A program made the position numbers and the translations under genes. 64,000 bases of DNA from Pyramidobacter porci (GTDB taxonomy: Bacteria > Synergistota > Synergistia > Synergistales > Dethiosulfovibrionaceae). Below, in pieces: positions 12,055 to 20,888 of the stretch. Each line of letters opens with the position of its first letter. Position 1 is the stretch's first letter. The notes beneath the pieces were generated by a model. It was not told where the DNA came from. It made no database searches and worked only from the letters and a program-made list of their open reading frames with translations. The stretch is from the NCBI RefSeq assembly GCF_009695745.1, contig NZ_VUNH01000009.1, positions 1 through 64,000 on the forward strand, written 5' to 3'.

Positions 12055-12101
12055 AAAGATGGGGTGGGGGGACGATCATCGTCTGCCCCACCCCATCTTT
12101 T
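12055..12101 (+). terminator. Strong terminator after the phosphate gene pair
   Basis: AAAGATGGGGTGGGG (12055-12069) pairs with CCCCACCCCATCTTT (12086-12100), a 15-bp perfect stem, 100 nt after the PhoU-like stop. The loop GGACGATCATCGTCTG holds a further small palindrome. Confidence 0.85.
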
Positions 12102-12189
12102 ATGCGGTGCTTCCTGCATGCATCCCAAGTTCTTCCGGAAGCGCTCGCTCCTAACGCATTCGGGGCGCGAAACGGGGCCGCTGAAATTT

Positions 12190-12250
12190 CTTGGAGGGAA
12201 CAGATGAATTCACCGTCCGAAACGAGTATAATGGATGCGTTATAATGAGA
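12190..12250 (+). promoter_or_regulatory. Promoter-like region for the envelope operon
   Basis: Two TATAATG boxes occur 17 nt apart (near 12229 and 12241), upstream of the TTG start at 12331. The -35 sequences are weak. The 376-nt gap 11955-12330 otherwise holds the terminator at 12055-12101 and two copies of CATTGAATTGT, with no gene. Confidence 0.35.
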
Positions 12251-12330
12251 TGTATCGTGTCTTCCTTGATGCAGAATAAGCGTCCCACGTGATTGGCACC
12301 GTGAGAAAAGTATCTATGAGGAGTTGACGA

Positions 12331-13845
12331 TTGCTCTTGGACCGATTGGACAAGAAAAACAGCCGCAGAGTTTTTTGGAGCTTGATGGGTTCGATGATTT
12401 TGGCGACAGCCGGGGCTATCTCTCTGGCAGTTTTCGAAGCTGAAGATTTGCCTGCCTATAAGGATTTTCCGCTTTCCGCTTTTTTCCCTTCTTTTGAAGC
12501 GCGTGCGGCTCTGGCTCACGGGCAGATGGTTCAGCTTGAACGGGAAAATACCAGCGGCGTTATCTCGCCCCTGCTCCCGGATTCTCCCGAATTCGAGGAG
12601 AGTGGCCTGATGCTGGATGAGGTCGTTCCCGAGGAAGATCCTCTTGGCGGCGGAAGGTTGGCGATCCTTCCCGCGATGAATGGGAAACAGTCTTTCGATC
12701 AGCCGTTGCCGGTGCATGACCCTTTTATGACGTTGTCTCTTTCGGAGCTGAGCAGTCAGAAAGCCGACGACAGCAACGTCATTGTCCGGCTGCTGGGTGA
12801 GAAGGACGAGATGGGCGAAGATATCGATGAGCGTCCTTGGCTGGAACACACTGTTGGTCAGGGCGAACGGATGGTCGATATCTCGCGGAAGTACGGGATT
12901 CTTGTCGCGACGATAAGCAAGGCTAATAACATCAGCAATCCTGACAAGCTTTCGTCGGGGCAGGTTCTCCTGATTCCGCGCACGGAAGATTTGCTGGAAG
13001 ACGTCTTGGAAGAACAAAAGAGCCGCGCCGAGGAAAAACTCGCTTCCAAACAGAGAGCGGATCCGGTAAAATACCGGAAGTATACGGTAAAACCGGGCGA
13101 CTCTCTGTGGACCATTGCCAGCGCAAATAACCTCAGCATCGATTCTCTTTATGGAACCAACATCCTCCGCACGCCGGATCGGCTTTCTCCCGGCATTGTG
13201 CTGCGCATTCCCAATCAGGACGGATTGAGCGTCAAGATCGCCAAAGGGCAGACTTTAAACGCGCTTGCCAAGAAATACGGCGTCGCCGAGAGGGCGATCC
13301 GTATGGCGAACGGATTAAGCGATAAAGTGGAATTGAATGCCGGTCAAGAGGTATTTATCCCTGGCGCAAGCCAGTCTATTGCCGTGTATCGGGGCAGTTC
13401 AAGCGGCGGAGGCATGTCGCGGACGGCTCCCCCCGTTGCCAAAGCCGCCAGTGGAGCGGCTGGCCGTTTTTCCTGGCCGGTGGTGGGAAAAATCTCGAGT
13501 CCATTCGGCTGGCGCCGGCATCCGATTCGACGTGCCAGGATTTTTCACGCCGGAATAGACATACGCGCGCCCCGGCATACTCCTATACGTGCTTCGCGGG
13601 GAGGCCAGGTTATCTTTTCCGGCTGGATGAACGGTTATGGGAGGACGGTCATCATTCGTCATGACAGCACGTATACGACTTTGTACGGTCACTGCCAGTC
13701 GTTGATGATCCGCAAGGGACAGAACGTGAAAAAAGGGACTGTGATCGCCACAGTGGGATCGAGCGGGCGCGCTACGGGGCCGCACGTTCATTTTGAAGTG
13801 CGCCGCAGCGACAGCCCGACGAATCCGATGAGCTATCTGCGCTGA
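12331..13845 (+). CDS. LysM-repeat M23 metallopeptidase (envelope endopeptidase)
   Basis: Predicted periplasmic peptidoglycan endopeptidase of 504 residues. An N-terminal membrane anchor (about 18-38) is followed by a linker, three LysM modules (about 172-217, 250-294 and 300-344) for glycan binding, and a C-terminal M23/LytM domain from about 381. The zinc and catalytic residues are intact: H406 and D410 in HAGIDI, H454 in LYGH, and H485/H487 in HVHF. The start is TTG at 12331 behind a GAGGAG box; no better ATG exists. It heads a run leading to the LptC- and LptD-like genes, so it belongs to an envelope-biogenesis cluster. Confidence 0.9.
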   Translation: MLLDRLDKKNSRRVFWSLMGSMILATAGAISLAVFEAEDLPAYKDFPLSAFFPSFEARAALAHGQMVQLERENTSGVISPLLPDSPEFEESGLMLDEVVPEEDPLGGGRLAILPAMNGKQSFDQPLPVHDPFMTLSLSELSSQKADDSNVIVRLLGEKDEMGEDIDERPWLEHTVGQGERMVDISRKYGILVATISKANNISNPDKLSSGQVLLIPRTEDLLEDVLEEQKSRAEEKLASKQRADPVKYRKYTVKPGDSLWTIASANNLSIDSLYGTNILRTPDRLSPGIVLRIPNQDGLSVKIAKGQTLNALAKKYGVAERAIRMANGLSDKVELNAGQEVFIPGASQSIAVYRGSSSGGGMSRTAPPVAKAASGAAGRFSWPVVGKISSPFGWRRHPIRRARIFHAGIDIRAPRHTPIRASRGGQVIFSGWMNGYGRTVIIRHDSTYTTLYGHCQSLMIRKGQNVKKGTVIATVGSSGRATGPHVHFEVRRSDSPTNPMSYLR

Positions 13846-13875
13846 AAATAGTGAAAGACAAGAGGAGCGAGAGAC

Positions 13876-14937
13876 ATGAAAAAGGTAGGAATCGTTTTAC
13901 TTGTGTGCAGTCTTCTGGGAAGCGCAGCGGGTGCTGCCACGGACACGACAGCGGCGAAACAGATTGATTGGCTGGAAAATGCGATTTATGGTTCAGTGCG
14001 TTCAGGCGGTTTGATTTCAAGACTTGACAGCGTAGAGAAGGATCTTTACGGCACAAAACTTCAAGGCACGTTGGCGGAGCGCGAGTCTGCTCATATCGAT
14101 TACCTCGAGAAGGGAACCGAAGGGCAGCCGTCGCTTCTGTACAAGATGAGCGTGGCTGAATGGGGCCTTGAGATTTTTAATAATGCCGATAAGCCGCTTG
14201 TCGAAAGAATTCCCGTTGTTGAAAAAAGGCTCGAAGGAAGCTCCATGGAAGACAAGCCCATAGCGATGCGAGTGGAACGGGTGCTCGGTATGGTCGTCTC
14301 CGATCCTGTCACCTCCGAGCCCGTTGAAGTTCCTGCAGGAACGGTCGTTCGCCTGCAGCTGATGGAAACCTTGAAACCTTCGGTAACCAAAAAGGGCGAT
14401 CGGGTTTTGTTAAAACTCACGCATAATCTTATCGTGAACAATAAGCTTGTCGCCCCTGTGGGCGCTCCTGCGGAAGGGCTTGTCACGTCAGTCAAGAAAC
14501 CGCGCAGTTTTGGCCGCCCTTCTGAGATCAGAATCTCGGTGAAGTCCTTGAGAACTCTGGGAAGTCCGACTTTGCCTCTGAGCGAGGGCGAAGCCTCCAA
14601 AAAGGCGACGGAGTTTGAAGCCAGTTATGCGGCGGCAGCGGGAACAAGCCTTGTGGGCGCACTTGCATTGGGGCCGTTGGGGCTGGCGGGCGGATTCTTT
14701 ATCCGCGGCAACGCCAAAGAAGTGCCGGCGGGGGCCATCATGTACTCTGAAACCGAGAAAAACGTCTCGGTTCCTGCATATCCAATCCCTGCCTCTTTGG
14801 GAGCGTTGGCGAACGATAAATATGTCGATGTTTTGAGCGGTAAAACCGTGAATTTGCAGAAGGTGAACGAAGAAAAAACGAAAGTGGAGAACGCTGCGGA
14901 GCCCCCCAAAAAGGCAACCGAGATTGACAACCTCTAA
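13876..14937 (+). CDS. Exported protein of unknown function in the lpt cluster
   Basis: Not recognised. The 353-residue protein has a clear signal peptide (residues 1-21, cut after GAAA-like sequence). Residues 30-130 carry imperfect repeats of an I/V-x-x-LE-KxxxG type (WLENAIYG, VEKDLYG, LEKGTEG, VEKRLEG), probably short helices. Residues 145-240 look beta-rich (VPAGTVVRLQLMETLKPS, KGDRVLLKL, APVGAPAEGLVTSV), like a domain seen in secreted proteins that set promises of extracytoplasmic beta-sandwiches. A hydrophobic stretch near 255-275 (GTSLVGALALGPLGLAGG) may contact membrane. AGGAGCGAGAG precedes the ATG. Position suggests an envelope role linked to LPS export. Confidence 0.7.
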   Translation: MKKVGIVLLVCSLLGSAAGAATDTTAAKQIDWLENAIYGSVRSGGLISRLDSVEKDLYGTKLQGTLAERESAHIDYLEKGTEGQPSLLYKMSVAEWGLEIFNNADKPLVERIPVVEKRLEGSSMEDKPIAMRVERVLGMVVSDPVTSEPVEVPAGTVVRLQLMETLKPSVTKKGDRVLLKLTHNLIVNNKLVAPVGAPAEGLVTSVKKPRSFGRPSEIRISVKSLRTLGSPTLPLSEGEASKKATEFEASYAAAAGTSLVGALALGPLGLAGGFFIRGNAKEVPAGAIMYSETEKNVSVPAYPIPASLGALANDKYVDVLSGKTVNLQKVNEEKTKVENAAEPPKKATEIDNL

Positions 14938-14968
14938 ACCGCAAGAGACTTTGGAAAGGAATGGTCAT

Positions 14969-15505
14969 GTGCGGCGGAATTGCATAAGAGCCTTGGTCAT
15001 CGCATTCGTTGCGCTTGCACTGGCCCTCTGGGGAAGAGCTCTGAGGCGCGATCTTGATGTCATGGGAGCCCTCGTCGATATCGGCAAGGAATTGAACTGG
15101 GAAATAGACGGCGTTACAGCAGTTCGCAACGTCGGCAAGGATCAGTGGAGAATCAGCGCGGAGAAAGTCGTGCGCGACCATCCTGTGGAGTATTTGAACA
15201 AAATTTCAAGCCAAATCGTGGGGCCATCCGGTTTGCGCACGATCAACGCTCCCACTGGAGCCTACGATCATGAAAACGGCACGTTGACGTTGCGTGATGC
15301 CGACGGAATATGGCAACGTTCTGAACATCCTTTTGAGTGGAAGACGCCGGAAGCCCGCTGGGAGCAAAAAAACGACGTGTGGAATTTTCCTCGGGGAGTG
15401 ACCGTAAGCGGCGACGTTTATACGTTGGTCTGCAGGAATGCGGTTATGGACGGACAGCGCAAGATACGTGTCAAAGATGGATGCATACGGTGGTGGAGTG
15501 AATGA
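14969..15505 (+). CDS. LptC-like LPS export periplasmic protein
   Basis: 178-residue single-pass protein: a basic N-terminus, one membrane segment (ALVIAFVALALALWG) and a periplasmic domain of repeated short beta strands as in the LptC/OstA fold. In LptC this domain takes LPS from LptBFG and passes it to LptA. The GTG at 14969 has GGAAAGGA eight bases upstream; a TTG at 14924 overlapping the previous gene would add 15 residues and has no good site. The last 4 nt overlap the LptD-like ATG. Sequence similarity to model LptC is weak, so the call leans on topology and position. Confidence 0.65.
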   Translation: MRRNCIRALVIAFVALALALWGRALRRDLDVMGALVDIGKELNWEIDGVTAVRNVGKDQWRISAEKVVRDHPVEYLNKISSQIVGPSGLRTINAPTGAYDHENGTLTLRDADGIWQRSEHPFEWKTPEARWEQKNDVWNFPRGVTVSGDVYTLVCRNAVMDGQRKIRVKDGCIRWWSE

Positions 15506-17340
15506 CGAAGTATTCGACGTGCCTCGGGGGGCTCGTGCTTGTTTTTTCTCTGCTGGCGCCGACAAATGACGTTTGGGCGGCGCAGAAAAAGCTGCCCGAG
15601 GTCACAGCGGACACTCTGCCTGTCGTCCTCGAGGCGGACAGCATTGAGTTTGACGAAGTCAATCATCTTGCCACCGCGCAGGGACATGCCGTGGCGCGTT
15701 ATGCCGATCTGGTGTTCCGAGCGGATCGAGTGACGCTGGATGCGGAGACGAATGTGATCAGAGCGTTCGCCTCCGCCGGAAAAAAAATCAAAATCCAGCG
15801 TCACAATACGGACACGTTGACGGGTGATTTTCTTGAGTATCATCTGAACGATTCAACCGGATATCTCGAAGGAGCCGAAGGATCGTCAAAAGTCCCTTAT
15901 GGGGCCGTTTACATCAAAGGAGCGCGCGTTGAAGTTGCGGACCCGCAGACGGCCCACGAGAAAAAATGGCTGCGGGGAAGTTATCTGCGGGGAAGCGCCC
16001 CTGACAGCGCCGTCGTGCGTTGGAACGGCGCTTCATATACAACCTGCAAGCAGGAGCACCCCCATTATTTGCTTCGTTCCAAGAGAATCGTCATGGTCCC
16101 GGGGAAGTATATCGTGCTCCATCATCCCCGGGTTTATGCAGGTTCCGCGTATCTGTTCACGATGCCGTTCAATATGGTCGTCAATCAAAAGCCCAAGTCG
16201 AAAAACGTTACGACGATCAGGCCGAACTATGACAGCGACAAACACTTGGGGCTGGAAGCGCGCTCGACCTTTTCCTGGAACAACGGACAGCTTGCCCTCG
16301 GCGCGGGGATCTGGCAGGAAGGCATGTTCGAATATCAGGCGCGCGTCGATCAACAGATTGCCTCCTGGCTGTCCCTGTATGCGGGAGACAATCATCAGTA
16401 CGACAGCAGTACGGATGAGACCAAGTCCCGTCCCTTCTGGGGGGCGGCGTTGGCGCATTCCGGCTGGGCCATGGATGTCGGCTGGGCCCAGAGAGAAAAA
16501 CGCTCGGTCGTAAGAAAGCCCGGTCAGAAAGAATATGAAACGACGCTTTGGCGCGATCCGGAAGTGGGACTGACCTCTCCCTGGGTCGGACTTCATATTG
16601 GCGACTTTTCTCAGTATGCTCGCTTCAAGGGAAACTGGGGAAGATTTCAGGAAACGGGAGTCAAGCGAGGGGACTATCGGGGCGATTTTATCGAGCGCTA
16701 TGGCTGGGGAATCGATTACTACACCGAATATCCCTTTCGGCTCGGCGCCTGGACCATCTCTCCCTTCTTCAAAGGCGATTACTGGAATTACGGCTATAAG
16801 AACGACGGCAGCGATCGTCAGATCGTGACGATCGGAACATTGGGCGTCAGGGCATCCTGCGGCGGCTTTGAGATCGGCTCCGCATTCGAGCAGAAAAGGG
16901 TGTCGGGCCGTTCCGCGTTTGGCAATGGCTGGGATCGCAATTATGATACGGACACCTTTTATCAGCGCGTGGGCATAAAGATCGGGCCTTCTCTTACCTT
17001 TGCGGTGCAGGGAGTTTTCGATCTGACCGGCAACAAGAATGAACTGTCTTCCATGGGGTACATCCTGACGTACGACAACAGCTGCTGTACGCGTTGGGAG
17101 CTGACGGTGAACGACGATCTGACGGACAGCAATAACAACGACTGGATCACGTTATCCTTTGCCATCACCGCGTTCCCTGACAGCCGGTTTAAAATGGGCA
17201 ACGAGAGTTTGAGCAATCCCTTTGGGCGTCCCGGCGGTTTGGCTGTGCGCCGGCAGCGCTATGAACCGACTCTTATGGAAAAGGACGGCACGGAACAGGC
17301 GGAAGAAGCAGAGATCATAATGCCTAAATTCGATATTTAG
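15502..17340 (+). CDS. lptD: LPS-assembly protein LptD-like (OstA)
   Basis: Outer-membrane beta-barrel that inserts LPS into the outer leaflet. Of 612 residues, 1-26 are a signal peptide (ending DVWAAQ). About 35-150 form an OstA/LptA-like jellyroll (LEADSIEFDEVNHLATAQGH, a typical OstA repeat). The rest is the barrel with alternating aromatic strands and a cysteine-bearing plug (SYTTCKQEHPHYLL). It is shorter than E. coli LptD (about 780), as is common outside Proteobacteria. LptE is not seen here. It is coupled to the LptC-like gene upstream and closed by a strong terminator. Its presence argues for a diderm cell with LPS or a related glycolipid. Confidence 0.85.
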   Translation: MTKYSTCLGGLVLVFSLLAPTNDVWAAQKKLPEVTADTLPVVLEADSIEFDEVNHLATAQGHAVARYADLVFRADRVTLDAETNVIRAFASAGKKIKIQRHNTDTLTGDFLEYHLNDSTGYLEGAEGSSKVPYGAVYIKGARVEVADPQTAHEKKWLRGSYLRGSAPDSAVVRWNGASYTTCKQEHPHYLLRSKRIVMVPGKYIVLHHPRVYAGSAYLFTMPFNMVVNQKPKSKNVTTIRPNYDSDKHLGLEARSTFSWNNGQLALGAGIWQEGMFEYQARVDQQIASWLSLYAGDNHQYDSSTDETKSRPFWGAALAHSGWAMDVGWAQREKRSVVRKPGQKEYETTLWRDPEVGLTSPWVGLHIGDFSQYARFKGNWGRFQETGVKRGDYRGDFIERYGWGIDYYTEYPFRLGAWTISPFFKGDYWNYGYKNDGSDRQIVTIGTLGVRASCGGFEIGSAFEQKRVSGRSAFGNGWDRNYDTDTFYQRVGIKIGPSLTFAVQGVFDLTGNKNELSSMGYILTYDNSCCTRWELTVNDDLTDSNNNDWITLSFAITAFPDSRFKMGNESLSNPFGRPGGLAVRRQRYEPTLMEKDGTEQAEEAEIIMPKFDI

Positions 17341-17363
17341 AGAGAGCTTTGTACGGAAACGAT

Positions 17364-17415
17364 AAATCAGGTCATGCCGGTTAAGCTGTACCCGACATGA
17401 CCTGATTATTTTTTT
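17364..17415 (+). terminator. Rho-independent terminator after lptD
   Basis: AATCAGGTCATG and CATGACCTGATT form a 12-bp stem followed by a run of seven T at 17409-17415. Confidence 0.9.
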
Positions 17416-17472
17416 GCGATTGATGAAATCCGAAAAAACGACGCGAAGCGGCCGTACTTTCTTGCCACAAAA

Positions 17473-17503
17473 TTTACACAAACGGAAATGAGTGGGATAT
17501 AAT
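17473..17503 (+). promoter_or_regulatory. Promoter-like sequence antisense to greA
   Basis: TTTACA (17473-17478) and a perfect TATAAT (17498-17503) are separated by 19 nt, or 18 if TTACAC is used. It faces into the 3' end of greA on the opposite strand and immediately meets the greA terminator palindrome. It may be an antisense RNA start or chance AT-rich sequence. Confidence 0.35.
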
Positions 17504-17504
17504 A

Positions 17505-17536
17505 GAAAAGAGGCACAGCCCATCATGCTGAGCCTC
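17505..17536 (-). terminator. Terminator of greA
   Basis: On the minus strand GAGGCTCAGC, loop ATGATGG, GCTGTGCCTC form a 10-bp stem with one mismatch, followed by TTTTC. It lies about 45 nt past the greA stop. Confidence 0.7.
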
Positions 17537-17581
17537 TCAGCGTTTTTATGTCGCGCTCCGCAAAGAACTCGGCAGCTGGAA

Positions 17582-18076
17582 TTATTTGACTCTGATCTTG
17601 CGAATCTTGAGCTTGCGGATTCCCATCGGAACCTTGACGGGCACTTCGTCCCCCACTCTTTTGTTCATCAGGGCCCGCCCTACGGGGCTCACGGAAGAAA
17701 TGAAACCTTTTTCCGGGTCGGATTCTTCCGAGCTGACAATGGAATAGACGAACTCCTTATTGTGGGTGATATCCATGATGGTCACGGTCGTCCCTACCGA
17801 AACGTGCGAATTGTCCAAACTGGCCGAATCGATGATTTTGGCGCGTGAAAGCTGATATTCCATGACCTGGATCTTGCCTTCGAGCTTGGCCTGGTCATCC
17901 TTGGCCGCGGCATATTCGGCATTTTCGCTGAGATCGCCGAAAGAACGGGCCTCTTCGATCCTGCGGGCGATTTTATAACGTTCTTCGCTTCTGAGCTGTT
18001 TTAATTCGGTGCTCAGTTTGTCATACCCTTCCTGAGTCATTAAAACAGCATCGTCGTTGTGCTTGTGTTCAGCCAC
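17582..18076 (-). CDS. greA: Transcription elongation factor GreA
   Basis: Rescues backtracked RNA polymerase by stimulating transcript cleavage through the secondary channel. 164 residues, normal length. The N-terminal coiled coil (about 10-80) carries MTQEGYDKLSTELKQL and the family signature ARSFGDLSENAEYAAAKDDQ, with the acidic tip residues D and E. The C-terminal FKBP-like domain ends SPVGRALMNKRVGDEVPVKV. GTG start behind GGAGG at a 7-nt distance. It is a single-gene unit, divergent from the RNase J gene. Confidence 0.97.
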   Translation of the reverse strand: MAEHKHNDDAVLMTQEGYDKLSTELKQLRSEERYKIARRIEEARSFGDLSENAEYAAAKDDQAKLEGKIQVMEYQLSRAKIIDSASLDNSHVSVGTTVTIMDITHNKEFVYSIVSSEESDPEKGFISSVSPVGRALMNKRVGDEVPVKVPMGIRKLKIRKIRVK

Positions 18077-18135
18077 TTTTATACCTCCAGTTGGGGAAAG
18101 AAAGATTGAAATGCAAAGATGCCTTATGAAACTCT

Positions 18136-18186
18136 ATTTTAGCAGAAGTGTTCTTTCATTGCGAGAGTCATCGCAAAAATTATAGA
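18136..18186. promoter_or_regulatory. Overlapping divergent promoters of greA and rnj
   Basis: The hexamer TTGCGA at 18159-18164 can serve as the -35 for rnj (16-nt spacer, TATAGA at 18181-18186). Read on the other strand as TCGCAA, it can serve as the -35 for greA (17-nt spacer, then an extended -10 with TGC before TAAAAT at 18141-18136). The GCGA-GAGTCA-TCGC inverted repeat at 18161-18174 lies within. The rnj leader would be very short. Confidence 0.45.
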
Positions 18187-18200
18187 CAAGGAATGTTGAG

Positions 18201-20015
18201 ATGAAAAATAATTCGAAAAGTGCAATATCAACGCAGCCCGCAACGGCGTCACCCCAGAGAAGGGGCAACAAAGGAACGTACAGCCGGCGCGCGATCAGCG
18301 AAAAAGGGACGGCAATGAACGTCTCACGCGCAGCCTATGCCCACAGAAGAAAAATTGCCTCTGCGCCGACTGAAACGCTGAAGTTTATTCCCTTGGGCGG
18401 ACTGGGGGAAATCGGCAAGAATATGTACGCCATAGAGTACGGAAACGACATTGTGGTGATCGACGCCGGCCTGATGTTCCCCGACGAGGAGATGCTGGGC
18501 ATCGACTTTGTCATTCCCGACATCTCCTATCTTGAAGAAAATCGGAAAAAAATCCGCGGCATCCTGATCACCCACGGGCATGAAGACCATATCGGCGCGC
18601 TGCCGTTCGTGCTGCCCAAACTGGACGTTCCCGTGTACAGCGCCAAACTTACTCTGGGCATGATCGAGGGGAAGATGCTGGAAGCCGCGCCGCGGTACAA
18701 GCCGCGGCTGGTGGAGGTCAAGGCCGGGGAAACCGTTGCGCTTGGCGTCTTCAAAGTCACGTTCATTTCCGTCTGTCATTCGATCCCCGACGCTTTGGGG
18801 ATCGCCGTGGAGACGCCCCTCGGCATCGTGCTTCATACGGGGGATTTCAAATTCGATCCCACGCCCGTCGACGATCATGTCACCGATTACGCCGCTTTCG
18901 CCGAACTGGGGCGGAAGGGCGTGCTGCTCATGGCTTCCGACTCCACGAACGCTGAACGCGAAGGTTTTACAAAATCCGAAAAGTCGTTGATCGGGGCCAT
19001 CGACAATCTTTTCCGCACCTATCGCAACCGGCGCGTCATCATTTCCGCTTTCGCCAGCAACCTTCACCGCGTCCAGCTGGTCCTTGACGCGGCGGCGCGC
19101 TTTAACAGAAAGGTCGTCTTCGCCGGCCGCAGCATGGTCAACAACGTCGATCTGGCGATTCGCCTGGGGTATATCAAGGCCGAGCCGGGGACTGTCGTCC
19201 CATTGGCGGAGATGGATTCTTACAACGATTCCCATCTTGTCGTGATGACGACCGGCAGTCAGGGAGAACCTTTTTCCGGGCTTGTCCTGATGAGCAAAGG
19301 AGCTCATCATCGGGTCAAGCTTGACAGCAAGGATGTGGTGGCTCTTTTCGCCAATCCTATCCCCGGCAATGAAAAACTGGTCAGCAACACCATCAACAGA
19401 CTTTTCGAGCTGGGCTGCGAAGTCTTGTACGGCAGGGAGGCGGGGCTGCATGTTTCCGGACACGCCTCCAGAGAGGAGCTGAAAATGCTTCTCAGCATGG
19501 TGAAGCCTAAATATTTCGTTCCCGTTCACGGCGAGTACCGCATGCAGATCCGTCATTCGCAGCTTGCCGAAGAAGTGGGAATTCCCGAAAAAAATGTTTT
19601 CATTATGAACAATGGCGACATCCTTTCGATTGCGCGGAATTCGGCCGGAGTCAAAAGCAAAGCGCCGGCCGGCGCCGTGCTGGTAGACGGTATGGCGTTG
19701 GGGGAGAAGGAAGGCTCGATCCTGAAGGAGCGCCAGGAACTTTCGGAGAACGGGGTTCTTGTGGTCTCCGTAACGCTCGACAAGAAGGGGCTTCTTGTCG
19801 GCGAGCCTTGTTTCGAAAGCTACGGTCAGATCCATTTCAAGGACGCGGAGGGGATGCGCCAGGAGTTTTCCGAAGCCGTCCGCCGCGCTTTGAAACGCGA
19901 GCTGCCGGAAGACGACGAGCTCTTGAAAAAGCAGATTTCCCTGCGATGCAAGGAGTTGCTGAGGAAGTACATGCGCAGCGCGTCCGCCGTGATTCCGTTG
20001 ATCGCAAGGTTATAA
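18201..20015 (+). CDS. rnj: Ribonuclease J family protein
   Basis: Metallo-beta-lactamase/beta-CASP ribonuclease that matures and decays RNA, acting as 5'-3' exonuclease and endonuclease. The core starts LKFIPLGGLGEIGKNMY (about residue 60). The zinc motif HGHEDHIG lies at 125-132, further histidines at CHSIPDA and HTGDFKFD, the beta-CASP region follows, then HVSGHASREELK. The first 55 residues are a basic, low-complexity extension not usual in Bacillus RNase J; an internal ATG at 18315 (AAAGGGA upstream) would remove 38 of them. 604 residues. A perfect hairpin follows the stop. Confidence 0.93.
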   Translation: MKNNSKSAISTQPATASPQRRGNKGTYSRRAISEKGTAMNVSRAAYAHRRKIASAPTETLKFIPLGGLGEIGKNMYAIEYGNDIVVIDAGLMFPDEEMLGIDFVIPDISYLEENRKKIRGILITHGHEDHIGALPFVLPKLDVPVYSAKLTLGMIEGKMLEAAPRYKPRLVEVKAGETVALGVFKVTFISVCHSIPDALGIAVETPLGIVLHTGDFKFDPTPVDDHVTDYAAFAELGRKGVLLMASDSTNAEREGFTKSEKSLIGAIDNLFRTYRNRRVIISAFASNLHRVQLVLDAAARFNRKVVFAGRSMVNNVDLAIRLGYIKAEPGTVVPLAEMDSYNDSHLVVMTTGSQGEPFSGLVLMSKGAHHRVKLDSKDVVALFANPIPGNEKLVSNTINRLFELGCEVLYGREAGLHVSGHASREELKMLLSMVKPKYFVPVHGEYRMQIRHSQLAEEVGIPEKNVFIMNNGDILSIARNSAGVKSKAPAGAVLVDGMALGEKEGSILKERQELSENGVLVVSVTLDKKGLLVGEPCFESYGQIHFKDAEGMRQEFSEAVRRALKRELPEDDELLKKQISLRCKELLRKYMRSASAVIPLIARL

Positions 20016-20026
20016 CGGGACATTGA

Positions 20027-20062
20027 AATTTGTTCAGAGCTTTTGAGCTCTGAACAAATTTT
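20027..20062 (+). terminator. Terminator after rnj
   Basis: AATTTGTTCAGAGCT, loop TTTG, AGCTCTGAACAAATT: a 15-bp perfect stem followed by TT. It overlaps the leader of uppP. Confidence 0.75.
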
Positions 20063-20093
20063 CTGACGGATAAATTCTGTGAGGCGGGTGAAA

Positions 20094-20888
20094 ATGATGA
20101 CTCCATTGATTTCCAGCCTTTCGCAAGGCGTATTGCAGGGACTGACGGAGTATCTGCCGGTCAGCAGCTCCGCGCACTTGGCGATATTCCAGCATGTGAC
20201 GGGGAACGGCGAAGCGGGGCTGGCTTTCGATCTGGTGCTGCATGTGGCTACGGTCTGTTCTACGCTGGTTTATTTTAGAAAAGACATTTTACGGATGCTT
20301 TTCGAATTCTTTCGTGGGTTCAGAATGCCGGTCGGACAGAAATCGGACGGATGGTATTTCGGCTGGGCAGTCATCTTCGGATCCATGCCGACGGCGATTA
20401 TCGGTCTGTTGCTGAAGCCGTTCGTGGAGAGAATCGGCGTTTCGATGGCGGGCGTCGGCGGCGCGCTTTTGGTGACAAGCGCCTTGATGTCGATTCTTGC
20501 GGTCGTTCCTCCCGGCACGCGTAAAATTTGCGTTTCCATCGGCCTTATTGTCGGCATCGCTCAAGGAATCGCGGTGATCCCCGGCATCTCGCGCTCGGGA
20601 GCGACGTTGGTTGCGGGCATTCTGTGCGGCTTGAGCGCGGCGGAAGCGTTTCGCTTTTCGTTTTTGCTTTCTCTCCCGGCCATAACGGGCGCGGCAGTGC
20701 TCGAACTGCGCCATGCTGCCGGGGCGGGCGTATCCCTTCCCGAAGGCTGGCTTTGTGGCGCGCTGCTTGCCTTTGTGTCCGGATTGATAGCGTTGTATTT
20801 GCTCCATCGCACGATCCTCCGCGGGCGCTGGTGGATTTTCGCTCTGTACTGCGGAGCGCTGGGGCTTGTCGCGCTGATCTGGCTCTAA
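20094..20888 (+). CDS. uppP: Undecaprenyl-diphosphatase UppP (BacA)
   Basis: Dephosphorylates undecaprenyl pyrophosphate so that the lipid carrier can be reused for peptidoglycan and polysaccharide synthesis. 264-residue integral membrane protein. Both catalytic regions are present: GLTEYLPVSSSAHL (about 16-29, with the conserved glutamate) and PGISRSGAT in the second half. The ATG at 20094 follows GAGGCGGG; a GTG 15 nt upstream is possible. Its stop TAA and the maf ATG share a base (TAATG). Confidence 0.96.
   Translation: MMTPLISSLSQGVLQGLTEYLPVSSSAHLAIFQHVTGNGEAGLAFDLVLHVATVCSTLVYFRKDILRMLFEFFRGFRMPVGQKSDGWYFGWAVIFGSMPTAIIGLLLKPFVERIGVSMAGVGGALLVTSALMSILAVVPPGTRKICVSIGLIVGIAQGIAVIPGISRSGATLVAGILCGLSAAEAFRFSFLLSLPAITGAAVLELRHAAGAGVSLPEGWLCGALLAFVSGLIALYLLHRTILRGRWWIFALYCGALGLVALIWL

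Noticed and set aside
20528..20887. Upstream in-frame extension of maf
   Set aside because: Lies fully inside uppP in another frame; the Maf family begins at the ATG at 20888.
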